Shown here piece by piece: positions 22,599 through 34,310 of a DNA stretch of 64,000 nt. The translations under genes were made by a program, and so were the position numbers. Numbering within the stretch: position 1 is the stretch's first letter; the number at the start of each line of letters is the position of its first letter. This DNA is from Trichosporon coremiiforme. Lineage: Eukaryota; Basidiomycota; Tremellomycetes; Trichosporonales; Trichosporonaceae. The stretch spans positions 703,396-767,395 of the forward strand of contig BCJJ01000020.1 of assembly GCA_039545355.1 (NCBI GenBank). The letters are read 5' to 3'. The notes beneath the pieces are model-generated. The model did no database searches. It saw only the letters and a program-made list of their open reading frames with translations, and was not told the DNA's origin.

Positions 22599-24291
22599 AT
22601 GTCGCAGGTCGAAGCGCGACAGGGCGGCTCTCCCAATGCCATACTACCCTCCAAGTCGGAAAAGTGTGAGTGCGCAATCAATCGAGAACGCGCTGACGAA
22701 CAGTCACCTTTACGCTTGGAAAGCTCGATGCGGGAATGGTGCGTTGCTCCAATGTCGTTGCTGACCTCAGGCCATTCTCCTCGGTCCAAACGCGCATCTT
22801 TTGGAATTCCCCTCATTGCTGCTACCGACTCCGTCGCCAAACGATCCGCCGCTGGGACCGGGCTCGATCCTGACCATTACCGTTTCCAGAGACATGGCGG
22901 CCGAGCGGGCGTCGACGAACGCATTCGAAGCTCTGCAGGAATCCATCCTGGAGGAATATGGTACCACTTCACCTTCGAAACCCGTCCTCAAGATCCAGAA
23001 CGTCACGCAGACTAGTGTCGCTCTGGAGTGGGAACCTCTGAACCTTGGAAGCGCCAGCTTCCGTGGGCTGGAGATGTATCGAAATGGCCAGCGCTGGGGC
23101 CGGGTCGGGGGCGAAGTTGGAACTAAGGACGAGAAGCTCGAGTGGAAGACGGGTGGCCTCCAAAGCGGCGAGGAGTACACCTTCCAGTTGGTCATGTGAG
23201 TGTACGGAGCCTCTTTTGCAGCTAACAACCAGGAAGACGACAGCCGGTACTTATACGTCGAACCTCCTCCGCGTGAGGACGCATACGATGGAGTATGTGG
23301 AGTTTGCGGATCATCGCTGACGAACAGTAACTTGACCGGCTTGTATGTCACGTTTGGTTCAATCCAACCTCCGACTCTCATCAACCAGTTGCGCGACTGT
23401 TTGGAACAGATCAGTGCGCGTGAGGCCCCGGCCGTTCAGCTCGCCACAACGCACTTTGTGTGCTCTTCACCTTTAACTGGAGGCGACGAATCGGGTCGAG
23501 GAGGACATCTCGATGACGCCTACACCCAGGCCATGGCTGCTAACCTGCCGGTAGTCAGCCCAGCGTGGTTGCTGGCCGTGGCTGCCGAGCGACGTCTGGT
23601 CCCCATCGCAAACTATTTGCTACCAGCGCCGACTCAGTCTATCGACACTGCGGGTGGACCCGCTCCTTTCCGACGCCCGAGCTCTTCGCGGCCATCCTCC
23701 TTGCCCGCCCCCGGTGATCTCGGGTCTTCCAACCAGGACACTATCCGATCCCCGAGCCCCGAGACTGTCGCGCGCATGAGCAATACCGGACCTGCCATGA
23801 GCCCTTCTTCGCGCACCCAGTCATTTGAGCACCGACAAATGTCTCTTCCGACGGAACCCGAATCATCGGGCTCAGGTCGTCCTCGGAGCCCGATAAAGCC
23901 AGAGTCGGACGGTCGTTTAGACCGCGGGTTCAAGTTCCCGTTATCCGTAAGCACTGAAGGCAAGTCGGAGCAGACGCTGTCTTCGCCTTCGAAGCAGACG
24001 CCTGTGGTTCACATTCAAGCGCCGTCCACGGACGGCCCCGTATCCGCTCCCGTGGGCTTTGATGACCAACCCACCGATGGCCCTCAAGATGCTGCCGACG
24101 CCGATGCCGACAGTGAGGAACCCTCAGCAGCTCGACTCGACCAAGACAGTCAGCCTGCATCTGACAATGATGGTCAGGAACCGCCATCGGCAGACGAAGA
24201 AAAGAAGGATAGCCCTGACGGCGATGAGTCGCCAAAAACGTCAAAGACGATCACAAGTGAGACGGCCCTTGACGAAATAGACCTTAACTAG
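22599..24291 (+). CDS. CHS5: Exomer scaffold protein Chs5
   Basis: Scaffold of the exomer coat at the trans-Golgi network, which with ChAPs proteins exports chitin synthase and other cargo to the plasma membrane. The spliced reading (about 515 residues) gives TLGKLDAGM and [11 protein letters not shown] (N-terminal dimerisation region), an FN3 domain ([19 protein letters not shown] to RTHTMD), a BRCT domain ([11 protein letters not shown] to [18 protein letters not shown]), and a long acidic, Ser/Pro-rich tail ending EIDLN. The [12 protein letters not shown] stretch is close to the yeast protein. Five exons. Introns lie at about 22666-22703, 22739-22770, one of 36-37 nt starting near 23196, and one ending near 23329. 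The ATG at 22599 is the first in frame. The tail length differs between species and is not diagnostic. Confidence 0.93.
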
Positions 24292-24388
24292 TTATTTGTG
24301 CGGAGCCATGCGGCCATGCAGTAGTGTGTAAGCATTTGCAGTTTCATTGCACCATGTGCCATGTGTCTACAATGCCTCAGAGAACGCT

Positions 24389-26436
24389 CTACGTCCGATC
24401 TTCACACGTTTTTTCACTCCTTGGTAGGAGTGCTGGATAACTGGGATCCGAGTCTGCGTCGGGAGAGGGTTTGTGGGCCTGATATCAGTGCATGACTATA
24501 AGCAGCTCACCTCTTGAAGCTGGGCTGCGGCGCTGTCTGGTTCGTGGGAGCTTTGCCCTTGGTCTTGCGAAGCCGCTCCATAGTCATTCTCAATATCCAT
24601 CTCCCCAGAAGGAGCAGGGGGACCTAATCGTCGGCTCTGATCACGCATGCGACAAACCATATCATAACTTGTTGATGTCGAAAGACCGTAGAGGGCTGTC
24701 CATGCCGTTCTGAGGACGTTCGGGCACATTGCAAACACTGCTCGTAGGACTGGCCAGGCTGGCCGTTCAGCACTGTTCCCTCTAGCCTCCTCACCTGGGA
24801 TGATAGTCCACGGAGCCGTGACAACCTTGACGACACTTGCGATGCTGTGATTCAGGTTTTCGATCGAGCTTCTTGCCTCCTCGGCGAGCTCCAGGCCTTC
24901 GGCCATGGCAGACTGCAGGAGCTTTTGTTGACGCTGCTGTTCAGCTTGCTTCGGCTAGCAACTCACCGACAGGACGTCTGTTTCTTCCAGAACCCGACTG
25001 ATCTGCGGGGCCAAGGCTGCCGCGTGATCGCGGATATTATGCAGTTCCTAGGGACGTCAGGAGGCTGGTAGGAGGTACTCACTGTATTCGCATCAGCGAG
25101 AGAGCGGTGAGCGTCGTAGACAAGAGCTCGCAGCGAATCCTGGACAATTAGAGGCGCTCTCTTTGACGACTTGCAAGCTGAGTATGTGTGAGATCTGAAA
25201 TGTCTTCTGCAACTAGCGAGACTGAATGCCAGACCTGGGAGGTATAGTTGTTGAAGAGCTGCGATTGCTAAGGTGAGCAGGGAGTGCGCGCGATCCTACC
25301 TTCAGGTAAAAGGATTCGATGTGAGAAGACACCTGCAATGAGCTCCAGCTAGGTTTCTAAATTCTTTACTTGTTGTGTGAGGGCCAACTGGTAAGCTCCG
25401 AGATGTTCTCGCAGCTCGTGTGTCAGAGCCTGTTGAAACAGTCGCAGGTCCCGGTCGAGTGCTCCACGCAATCCTTGTTGCTCGCGGGAAAGTACAGCGT
25501 GCGCTAGGCCAATGGCTTCTTCACTACGCTGCTCATGTCGCTGGAGATGTGAGAGGAACGAATTGGCTTCCTTGATGACGCTTCGAAGCCACTTCTGTAA
25601 GTTTAGCCGGGGAGGCGGCACTCACGCCAAGCTGCGCGTCCCAATGTTCATGTAGCTTTGCGGAAGCAGCCGCCCGAACGTGCTCAGCGTTGCGAAGCTC
25701 TTCGAATAGTTGCACCTTCTCCAACGTGAGGTTGAGGTGCATTCGCTCCATTAGGCCTCTTTATCAGTCATGTCGACGCGAGGTCCCATACTTGCTCTCT
25801 GCTGCTCGTTCAAAGCGGACCAGAGTTGAACTTGGTTCAGCATTTGGAGGCTGCGGTCACCCACTAGCATCACTGAGATAACCATTGAACGTCGTCCAGT
25901 CCTGAGGACTGCGATGAAGAGCGCTCGAGTCAGTGTCTTATTGGAGGTGCACTCACGAAAGACACTGCGATTGAAGAGTTCGTGTGATCCTTGTGCCGTC
26001 CTCGCTATTCCAACCGCCAGACGTCCATCGCAGGCATTCCTTGGGACAAGGCTGACGAGCAGAGATCATGGCACAAAGGGTCATGGAGATGGCGACTTGA
26101 CATCAGTATTATAGATAGAAGGTTTGCTCACCATTTGTCTTTTCCATCTCCGACAGCCCCGCTTCGCTACCCCCTTGGAGGTGCATCACTATGCTCGCAT
26201 GGCAATCCACCCTACCCGCGCGCTCGGCGAGGACTTCAATGTGAGCACCCTCGCCAAATCGTCCTCTCACCTCTGCTGAATTGGCCAAGGGCTGTGCGAG
26301 ATTGAGCTTCGACTAAGGCTTGTCTTGACCAAGGTTGCAGTGGCAAAGGTTGGAGGTGACGATCGGTGTTCATTCCCCAACCCATGGCGCTGCCGAGACA
26401 GAAGAGAGCCACGCATACTGGAGACAGGGCCAACAT
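24389..26436 (-). CDS. KAR5: Kar5-like nuclear fusion protein (probable)
   Basis: Many-exon gene for a secretory-pathway protein of about 500 residues. It begins with a signal peptide (MLALSPVCVALFCLGSAMGWG). An N-terminal Cys-containing region follows, then PQDWTTFNGYL, which resembles the Q-W-x-S/T-F-x-G-Y motif of Kar5/Tht1/GEX1 proteins. A long helical, coiled-coil-like middle comes next (for example LEKVQLFEELRNAEHVRAAASAKL), then more helices and a moderately hydrophobic stretch (WPVLRAVFAMCPNVLRTAW). Kar5 family members act in nuclear envelope fusion during mating. At least ten introns of 30-90 nt break it into small exons, and my exon choice is uncertain in the second and third exons. 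The last exon ends at 24389. It lies 128 bp downstream of the DHHC gene on the same strand. Alternative: another secreted coiled-coil protein. Confidence 0.55.
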
Positions 26437-26564
26437 TGAAGACGTTGAAATGACAGTGTCGTGTAAGTCAAGATCAGAGGGAATGTGACTGTTGTGAAAG
26501 ACAAACAGGACGGGTGCGGGTGCAACTTTGCTGATCGACAAGCTTCCGATCGGCGCTCTTACAT

Positions 26565-28005
26565 TCATATAGCTACAACCTTCGGCCAATCTCTCATCGG
26601 CAACCACTCTCCGTTAGGACCAAAGCGCGGGTTCGCCGGGAAGTGTACGCCGTCACCCTGAGGTCGGCCGACAGGTACTGATAGGTGAGCAACGTCTTGG
26701 ACAAAACTCACATAACCAGCCCACCCAGCTGGAACCCATTTCACGTCTCCACATGTCTCGTTTCCTTCCAAAAGCCCATCGGTCATTAACAGCTACGCCT
26801 CCATACTCGGCCTCCCATTCGTGCCGGACCCGTCGCATATCGGCGGTCAAGCACTTTGACTGAAACTCGTTCTCCAACAATACCTGCTCAGCCTTGAGCT
26901 GAGAGGACGATTGGAAGGACTCGACCGTAGAACGGCCCTTGAGAATGAGGAAGACATGAGTAGGGAGCATCATGAATGCCGTGAACAATGCCAAGAAACC
27001 CGCACTGCGCGTGAGATATATCCTGCACGTGCTACTCACACGCAAATAATCGCTATCTTCTGCCCGTCGACGCTGTCCGACATTGCTACGTCGACGATAA
27101 GCACGACCGCCGTGTACAAACAGAACAGACCAGCCCAAAACGTGAACGTGACGAATACCTGGGGTCAGAATGTCATTCTCCGGGAAGCGTACCGCGTGAT
27201 TGTTCCAGCCGACGCACCGCCCGATCCACATGCAGTGATCTAGAGTCAGCACAGCCAACACCCTGGCTCACGGTCGAATTGAAGGACGCAGGTTCCGCAG
27301 TGACGGCAGTGGTGCGTGCGATCGGGCTTCATGATCTTACAGTGTTGGCACCATCGGGGACCTAGGTTCACGATGGGATTGGGACGACGAACATTGCGCA
27401 CCGGAGTATCGCTGTTGGTTATGTACTGTCCCGTCGGTGCAACGTTAACTCCTGCACCGACATCTCCAGTTGTCATTCCTTCGCTGGGCAAGGAATGCGG
27501 AGCCATGGGCGTAAGGGGGACGCTCCCTTGAGCCGTCGGCTTCGGAGTCGCGGGAACGATCTGTCGAATGAGCGAGTCAAGCTTCAGACCGAAAGCTCAC
27601 GTCTTTCGCATAGCCTGGTGGGGTGCAGATGATCTAAAGTCAGTTGCGCAGCCGGAAAGAACTAACAGCTCCATATGACCACATGCACATGAGCCATAGA
27701 ATAGTGAAGCCGATCAATAATCCGACTGGAGCATAAGCTTTGCCACGCCAGGGTACCTTACTACCGGCAGCGCGATGATACGATGAAGCCCGACGTTGTT
27801 GAATGGCTGGGGCGAAAGAGCGACCTACGGCAACATAGAATGCGTACACGGAGATGCCCAATACGATGCTGAACGATCAGTTCCAGCAGCTGTCTTCCAC
27901 TCACACCACCACTCCTTTCCTCCTGACCCAGAGATCTGGCCTGTCAGCCTTCCCAGAGTCTTCGACTCGCGCCCATAGCTTGGATAGGTAACTGTCGCTC
28001 TTCAT
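26565..28005 (-). CDS. DHHC-type protein S-acyltransferase
   Basis: Integral membrane palmitoyltransferase of about 400 residues that attaches palmitate to protein cysteines. The cysteine-rich domain reads RWCQHCKIMKPDRTHHCRHC and continues through an intron into DHHCMWIGRCVGWNNH, with the catalytic Cys in the DHHC tetrad. Two membrane segments precede it (ISVYAFYVAVG and LLIGFTILWLMCMWSYGAV) and two follow (FTFWAGLFCLYTAVVLIVDV and AGFLALFTAFMMLPTHVFLIL). The C-terminus has a GWL-LPVGRPQGDGVHFP segment as in Pfa-type enzymes. Six introns; one splits the DHHC motif itself. Start MKSDSYLSKLW at 28005. It is divergent from the SR gene with about 350 bp between starts. The exact Pfa paralogue cannot be fixed by eye. 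Confidence 0.9.
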
Positions 28006-28356
28006 GACGGTGGTAGAAGCGACTTGAAGCGGGAATCGGTACTCAGTAGAACGCCATGGCTGGGTTACAAGAGTGCACGGCAATGTCGAGACTGCGGGGC
28101 GTCGCAAATGAACGCAGGACGGCCTGCAACACGGACGTTGAAGGGATGAACGAAACTTGGCACGGCCGCTGCGATCACCAGATCACAGGTACGTCAACAT
28201 TGTGCCATTGAACACGCTAGGTTACGTAACCTTTCGATAAGCCGCTCCTAGCCTGGCGTCCTTTCTGGTGGCCCACACAAACCACCATGCCGCGCCCTAC
28301 GGAGATTACTCTGTGTGTTACCACAACGTTGCCCATCTAATTCCCATCCATCCACT
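28006..28356. promoter_or_regulatory. Bidirectional promoter between the DHHC and SR genes
   Basis: 351 bp between two divergent start codons. No specific motif was recognised with confidence. Confidence 0.5.
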
Positions 28357-29410
28357 ATGTCTCGCACTGTCTACGTGGGACGGTTGCCCCGAGGTATGTG
28401 CTAATGTCATGATCGTTACTGACTTGGAGATGCTACCAAAGCCGATGTTGAGGATCACTTCAAGGGTCTCGGTCGTATCAAGGAAGTCCGCCTCATGTCC
28501 AATTTTGGCTTCGTGGAGTTTGAGAGTCCCGATGTAAGTTGCCTCAAAGTGTGCACTGACAGAAAAGGACGTCGAGGCCGTCTGCCGTGAGCTTGATGGC
28601 CAGCCCCTCCTTGGTGAAAGGTAAGGCCGGTGTCTTGTGGATGTTGACGTCAGGTTGATCGTTGAGCCCTCTCGTGACACGCGTCGTCGCGACGTTTATG
28701 ATTCGTGAGTGCCCAACACATTTGTTGCTTACCTCAGTCGCCCTCCTCCCCGTGGCGGACCGCGGTCTCGTGGGGTTCGCATCTCCGTAGTCGGCATCTC
28801 GGAGGCCACCAGCTGGCAGGTGCGTCTGAACACGTCTCGCTGCTTACGCCCAGGACCTCAAGGATTTTGGCCGCAATGGCTGCGAATCTGTCATATTCGC
28901 CGATATCGATCGCAACACTGGCAACGGGTGCGTAATGCTATGTATCTCCCTAACGTCAGTGTCATCGAGTACCCATCTATGGCGGATGCTGAAGATGCTA
29001 TCCGCCGTTTAGATGGAACCGAAATCCACGGTGTGCCTGTCAAGCTGGAGATTCAGGTGAGTCGATCCATCTCGGCGCGCCAGCCTAACACCTTCCAGGA
29101 AGGCGGAGGTCGTGAAACTTGGGACCGACCTCCTCCCCGCGACTACGGTCGTCGCTACGATGGGCGCGACTCGTACCGTCCCCGCGAACGCTCCCGCGAG
29201 CGTCCTCGCTACGATCGCCGCGACAGCAGGCGTGATGAGCGCTACGAGCCTCGCTATGACGACAGGCGTCCTCGCGATGACCGTTTCGACGACCGCAACC
29301 GCGAGCGCTCGCCTCGTCGAGACCGTGACTCGCCTCGCCGCCGTGACTCGCCTCGTCTCGACCGTGAGTCGCCCCCTCGCGAGCGCGACGAAGGTTCCCC
29401 TTCCCAGTAA
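28357..29410 (+). CDS. SR-family splicing factor with two RRMs
   Basis: RNA-binding protein of about 280 residues, nuclear, expected to act in exon definition and mRNA export. RRM1 begins MSRTVYVGRLPR (RNP2) and has NFGFVEFESP (RNP1). The second, pseudo-RRM has RISVVGISEATSWQDLKDF, containing the SWQDLKD heptad that marks SRSF1/Srp2-type proteins. The C-terminus is an RS/RD-rich tail (ERSRERPRYDRRDSRRDERY and similar), a target for SRPK-type kinases in the family. At least six introns of 33-45 nt interrupt the RRMs while the RS tail is a single exon. Intron retention in the RRMs would truncate the protein, a common autoregulation route for SR genes, though that is inference. The closest named relative is S. 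pombe Srp2. Confidence 0.93.
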
Positions 29411-29489
29411 AAGCGTTATACCTGTTCTTGCGGCCGAATGAAATGAAAAATGTGCTCCAGTTGCTTGTTCACAGGTACATTAAGCTCAA

Positions 29490-31740
29490 TCACGGTGGCG
29501 ATAATATATGAGACCAGCGACTGCCGCTACGACGATTACGGTGGCTATGGGAATCGACTGCTGGTCACGTAAGCGTCATGTCTTCCGAGGTAACTCACAG
29601 GTGGGAGGTTGCGCTGCACATTGGCGTCGGCGTCACCTTCCTGGATCCTTTCGCCCCGCAATGTATCGGCTGATTCTCGTCCACTTTCAGATGAATCCTT
29701 CTCGTTGTAGACAGTCGTTTGTGCGGCGGTAGACGAGCGCTTGAGCCGGTTCAGAGCTGCCTTGGAAGACTCCTCTGTGACGGCACCCTCTGTCGGCCGG
29801 TTGCCTTTAGGTGTCGACGATCCAGTTGCGTTCGCCACGGATCGCAATCCACGAACCGCGAGAGCTGTCTTGGTGCTCAGTCGACGACGAGTCTTTGGAA
29901 CCTTCCTTGGACTCGAGTCTGCCAAGTCCATGGTCGCGAGCTCCGCAGCATCGACTTCGTCCTCTGCTGGATCTTCGTCGTCGCCGAGGTCTTCTTCGCT
30001 CAACTGCTCGTTCATGACCCGCTCCTCCTCCTCTTCCGCGGCTCTTCTACTGGCCTCCTCCCACTCGCGAACGATTCCGCGAAGGCGGTCACGCTCAGTC
30101 TCCCACGCCGCTCGCTCCTGCTTCCAGCGTTCTTCAAACTTGGAGCGCCAGGCTTCCCAGCGCGCTTCTGCTTGCTCCACAGCGGTGGTGACGCGTTCAG
30201 CGATGCCGCTCTCCAGTCTGCCCAGTCGATCGGTGAGGTCCTTGACCGTTGTAAGCGCTTCGCTGTGTTGGCTCTGAAGCGCCTTGGACAGCTGAACAGT
30301 CTCGGCCATCTCGCTTTCGAGCGTCTGGATTCTGTTCGAAAGCTCCAGCTTTGTGACCTTGTCGAGGCTGTCGTCAGGGGCCGTCTCGTCGTAAGTCGGC
30401 TTCTCCGATTCCCCACCCGGCACCACAGTGACAACGCTCCTGGCATCGTCGTCGTCGTCATCGTCATCGCCATGAGACACCAGCGACTCTGAGCGGAGAA
30501 GAATCCCTTCCATCTCGCGGCGGCTCTCTTCCATCTGCTCACGGACCACGGAGATTTCGCGTTTCAGGGTGTCTTGTTGTTCGATCTGGCCCTCGAGGTG
30601 ACGGATTTTGTCAAGCTGAAGCTTCAACGATGCTTGCGTTTCCGTGATTTGCGATTGCAGAGAGATAAAGGCTGCAGCCTGAGGCCCGTGAGGTCCAGCC
30701 AGCGCGGCTTGCGCTTCCGCCGACGGGTTCCGGAATTGTGGGGGAATATACTGGGACGCCGATCCGTTCTGCGATGGAGGCTATTCGTGTGAGTTGGAAC
30801 TGGATGGGCACTCACCAGTCCACCACCGAGCGTGTCCTGCACGTCCGTCATGGCCGTCGTCAGGCCCTGGAGCTCTTGGCCAGACTCCTTGCTACGGCTG
30901 AGAGCTTCCTGGATCCGATCAGCGTCACAGACCAGTGGTCACATACCTGAAGCTTGTGCAAGACATCGTCAAAGTTGAGGCCGCTCTTTCCGCCTGCACT
31001 CATGATTGGGGGACCCATGTGACTTAACGGGTTCACAGCGGACCCGCTTCCTCCCATCGAGCCTCCCGTGCCTCTACGAACGCTGTGCGTGTCATTCTGA
31101 TAGTTTGCGAGCTCTCTACCGCGTCAGCTTTAGCAATGCCCCAAGCTCACCGTGCGCTCAGGGCGGCGTCGTCTGGACCGAACACGCAATATGCCCTCGC
31201 CGATACTTTATGATGAATGATTGTACGGTTGTCTTCACTGATGATATCGATTCCGAATTCCTAGAACAATGAGCGATATCAAGGTTGGAAACTTACGACC
31301 ATGTCTTCGCTCTTCAACTCGTAGGGATCACTCTCGACACCCTCGGGGGACAGACGCACACCATTGATGAACGTTCCGTTCGAAGACTTGACATCCTTGA
31401 TGTAAATCTAATGTTAGCTGGGATTCGGGCTATCGCTCACCTTCCCATTCTGTTCCCATATTTCTGCATGTGTTCGCGAGAGCACTTTGGAGTCAAAGTA
31501 TGCGTTTCGCTCTCCGGGAACAGTCTTGTTGTTCGTCTGGCGGCCAATCTTGATCTGATTTGTTAGAAGTTTGCAACGCATTGTACATACCTTTTGGCCA
31601 GGTGGAAGGTGGATCATCTTCATCTGGAACGTGTCCTGGATTGGCCACAAGTGCAGGCTCGGAAACGGCCCACCCCAGGACGGTTGTCCCGACAGGGAAG
31701 GTGCCCCATGCTGAGCGTTTGCGTGCATTCCTGGCTGCAT
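29490..31740 (-). CDS. FHA-domain, tail-anchored protein (SLMAP/Far9/PRO45-like STRIPAK component)
   Basis: Protein of about 640 residues. The N-terminal FHA domain is clear: [26 protein letters not shown], the [13 protein letters not shown] core in the next exon, and [16 protein letters not shown] sequence after it. Long coiled coils follow ([36 protein letters not shown]) with acidic and basic stretches. The last exon (29490-29560) encodes a single membrane anchor, [18 protein letters not shown], then RHRD and the stop. This architecture matches SLMAP, Far9/Far10 and PRO45, STRIPAK subunits on nuclear envelope, ER or mitochondria that act in cell fusion and signalling. Start ATG at 31740 ([10 protein letters not shown]). 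Its stop lies 80 bp from that of the convergent SR gene. Confidence 0.85.
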
Positions 31741-32175
31741 AGGCGAGTGGAGTGTGTGGAGTAGAGTTCAACGAGATCCTAACACGTCGGACGAGCGCTG
31801 TGCTGGACCGCGACGCCGTCGTGGGAATAGAGAATACAGCGTCTTCAGCTTCAATTTTCGACAGGGATTGAAACACGAGGTCAGTGATAGTCGTGTAAGG
31901 GAGAAATGACCGTGAGATCAACGTGGATGTAGAGCGAGGACGGTGGTGGTAAATGTCATGACGAGGTCGTCGGTGTGCACAACAGTGGCCAGACAACGCC
32001 TGGCGCAGGCGGGCTTGGGAGGAAGCGCGTAATTTGCTTCCGTTCTTCGCGTCACCAGTCCATACCTCGGGAACGCCAATCTACTGTACCTGGTCTCAAA
32101 ACGCATGCAGCAGCAATAGCAGAACGATATACATATCAGAACTATTTTTCGGCTATGGTGGTCCATGAGACGGGA
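31741..32175. other. Intergenic region with no gene seen
   Basis: About 430 bp upstream of the FHA gene, on the 3' side of the hypothetical gene. No RNA gene or repeat was recognised. Confidence 0.5.
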
Positions 32176-32640
32176 TCATGGAAAGGGAGTCGCCGGGGGG
32201 CTGGGGTGCTCCGGCTCAACCTGGAACAGTCCAAGGCGACGGACACCATCGTCAGCCGATTCCTCCGCTCCCCAACTATCGTTGACGCTACCAAGTTGAT
32301 CTCTCTTGCTGTATCCCCCATACTTGGGGGGGCGCATGGCTTCACGAGCTGCGGGGTTGAGCGACGGGCCGCTGCCCTCTGCTCATGTCAGCGGGAGTTC
32401 GGCACTGTCAAAACGTACTCAAGTGGTGCTTGGGGGAGGCTTTCGAGATGTTGTTGTTGGTGGGAGGCGTAGCCTGTTTGGAGATTGAAGCTTCGGGGAG
32501 CGGTTGAGTAGGCGGGGCGGCGGGAGCTGGAACGAAGGCGAGGGCGGGGGCGGGGGCGGGAACCGAGACCGGGGCTGAGGCCGCAGGAGGACCAGCCTTG
32601 GGTCCGCCGTACTCCGGCTCATATCCTCGCATGCGCATGA
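32176..32640 (-). CDS. Small Pro/Ala-rich hypothetical protein
   Basis: An ATG at 32640 opens a frame beginning MRMRGYEPEYGGPKAG, followed by a Pro/Ala/Val-rich low-complexity segment. An intron (GTACGT donor near 32412, GAGCAG acceptor near 32378) joins a second exon with MRPPKYGGYSKRDQLG and an acidic end, stop at 32176. Total about 140 residues. The tyrosine-glycine words at both ends (EYGGPK, KYGGYSK) hint at one protein. I do not recognise a family. A single-exon reading would stop soon after the donor (at 32408). It is disordered by composition with no membrane segment. Confidence 0.4.
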
Positions 32641-33139
32641 TGAAGTGTAGTTGAAGAGTTTTCGACGAAAGAAGCGGCCGAGGTGGCAGAGCGAGTGGAA
32701 GAGAAAGGTTGAGGAAGGAAGACAACAGCAATGGGGTGGGGGTCTTAAGCAGGGGAACAGGTGGTGTGACAGGGGACAGTTGACGCAGCGTGCGAGAGTC
32801 CTTTGGCACGTTGAGACGACACAGAGCCCGGCGCCGCTCTGCTCGTTCCGGGTGCGATTCGCGACGTGCTCCAAGGATCCAAGGGGCTCACATGCTGGGT
32901 GCCCTGGCCGGCGGCGTGAGGCTAGGGCCGATCGAGACCCTCGTGTGTCCGCGTGTCGCGCGTGTGTGTCCCGTCAGCCTTGTCAGTGACTTTCCTCATC
33001 ATCGGGCCTGGTATGAGAAGGCAGCGGTGAGTGCCAGTCTGACCAGCAACCGAGGCGACTCGCTATTAGCTAGCCTTCTAGGTCTCAAAGTGTTCATTAC
33101 CATTGTACAGGAGGGTTGGGCGCACTAGCCAGGATCTCG
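32641..33139. other. Intergenic region with no gene seen
   Basis: About 500 bp between the hypothetical gene and the MPDU1 stop. Frames here are short and compositionally random. Confidence 0.5.
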
Positions 33140-34146
33140 CTAATCCTTCTTCCAGCCCGACGTTTCCGAGGAACCGGCGAGCTGATCATCGCTTCTCCAA
33201 TAAGCAATCATCTGCAATGCAAGTACCACATTGAGCAGTGCTCCGCCTGCAAAGCCCCAAAAGATGAGAGGGTCATTGACCTCTTGCTGGGTGGTGAACA
33301 ATCGCGCGAGACAGCCCAGCAGTCCGCTGAACACGGCAAACGCCGAAAGATTGCCAGTGGAACGGTTTTTGTGGTTCTCCATGATCTGAGGTGCTTTCGA
33401 CAGAAGGGAAAGGGGAATCGTGCACAGCTGCAGGAAGGCAACTGGGCCGTTAGTCGACTGGCATCGTCGATGACTTACTTGTGGTTTGGGAGCATAGCGT
33501 TTCCGACCAGAGAAACAAACAAAACACCGCCATGATCGCTGCGCCGAGCAGTACGCGGTTGCGCTGAGAAGTTTGCCTGGGAGAAGACAGCGGTGCCGGT
33601 CCGCTCAGGCTGGAATAGGAGGAGCCTTTAGGCAGGGTGTAGAAAAGAATCATGAGCGTGATAGCCATGTTCTGGATTGTGATGAAGAAATTCTCGCCGT
33701 ACGTCGAGAACGGGAACCCGCCCCGGGTGTTGTACGCGAGAGTAATCGTATATGATACGGTCTCGAGGATCTGTCTCGTCAAGTAAACGAAGGAGAATCA
33801 GGACATACATAAGCAGACAAGGACAACCCTCGCGCAGAGTTGGTGTTCAGAATCTTCATGATCTAAAGTCAGCAGTAGCGCTATCGGGGACCTTACCTGA
33901 GGAACTTTCAACGTGCTGCCTCCGACTACGATACCGAATCCGAGCCCTTTGGAAAGAGCATATTTAAGACATTGGACTTCCGTGATGTTGAAGTCGTAGA
34001 CAAGCACTTTGTAACAGTGCTCCCCGATGAGGGCTTCAGCCGGCCGTCGAAGAAACCAAGGAATGTGATGGGTAAGAGTGGTCACCTGCTGATTAATTTC
34101 AAAGTCGGAGGGGCCGCGCACTCACCGCTGACTGTAAAGCGGACAT
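33140..34146 (-). CDS. MPDU1: MPDU1-like dolichol-phosphate-mannose utilisation protein (PQ-loop)
   Basis: ER membrane protein of about 270 residues needed for use of Dol-P-Man/Dol-P-Glc as donors in N-glycan, GPI and O-mannose pathways. The spliced reading shows IPWFLRRPAEALIGEHCYKV, LKYALSKGLGFGIVVGGS, a PQ-loop segment with KVPQ at an exon end, TYGENFFITIQNMAITLMIL (strongly conserved), and the second PQ-loop helix KNRSTGNLSAFAVFSGLLGC-LARLFTT. It ends after AYWRSD in a short lysine-containing tail (GWKKD). A terminal lysine motif would suit ER retrieval. Start MSALQSA at 34146. Four or five introns. The gene is tandem with the upstream ABC1 kinase, 164 bp apart. Confidence 0.92.
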
Positions 34147-34310
34147 GATGTAGGAAGGGTGATGAGAGTAGATTGAGGACAGATGACGTGCAACTTGACC
34201 CGACGGCGACGCGTTGGATTGGAACGTGGCTGCAATGTTCCGTGCCTGGAATGTCTTCTGGTACCAGATCATTATATCCATCTATTGTCTACAAAGTTAC
34301 AGCAGCAACA

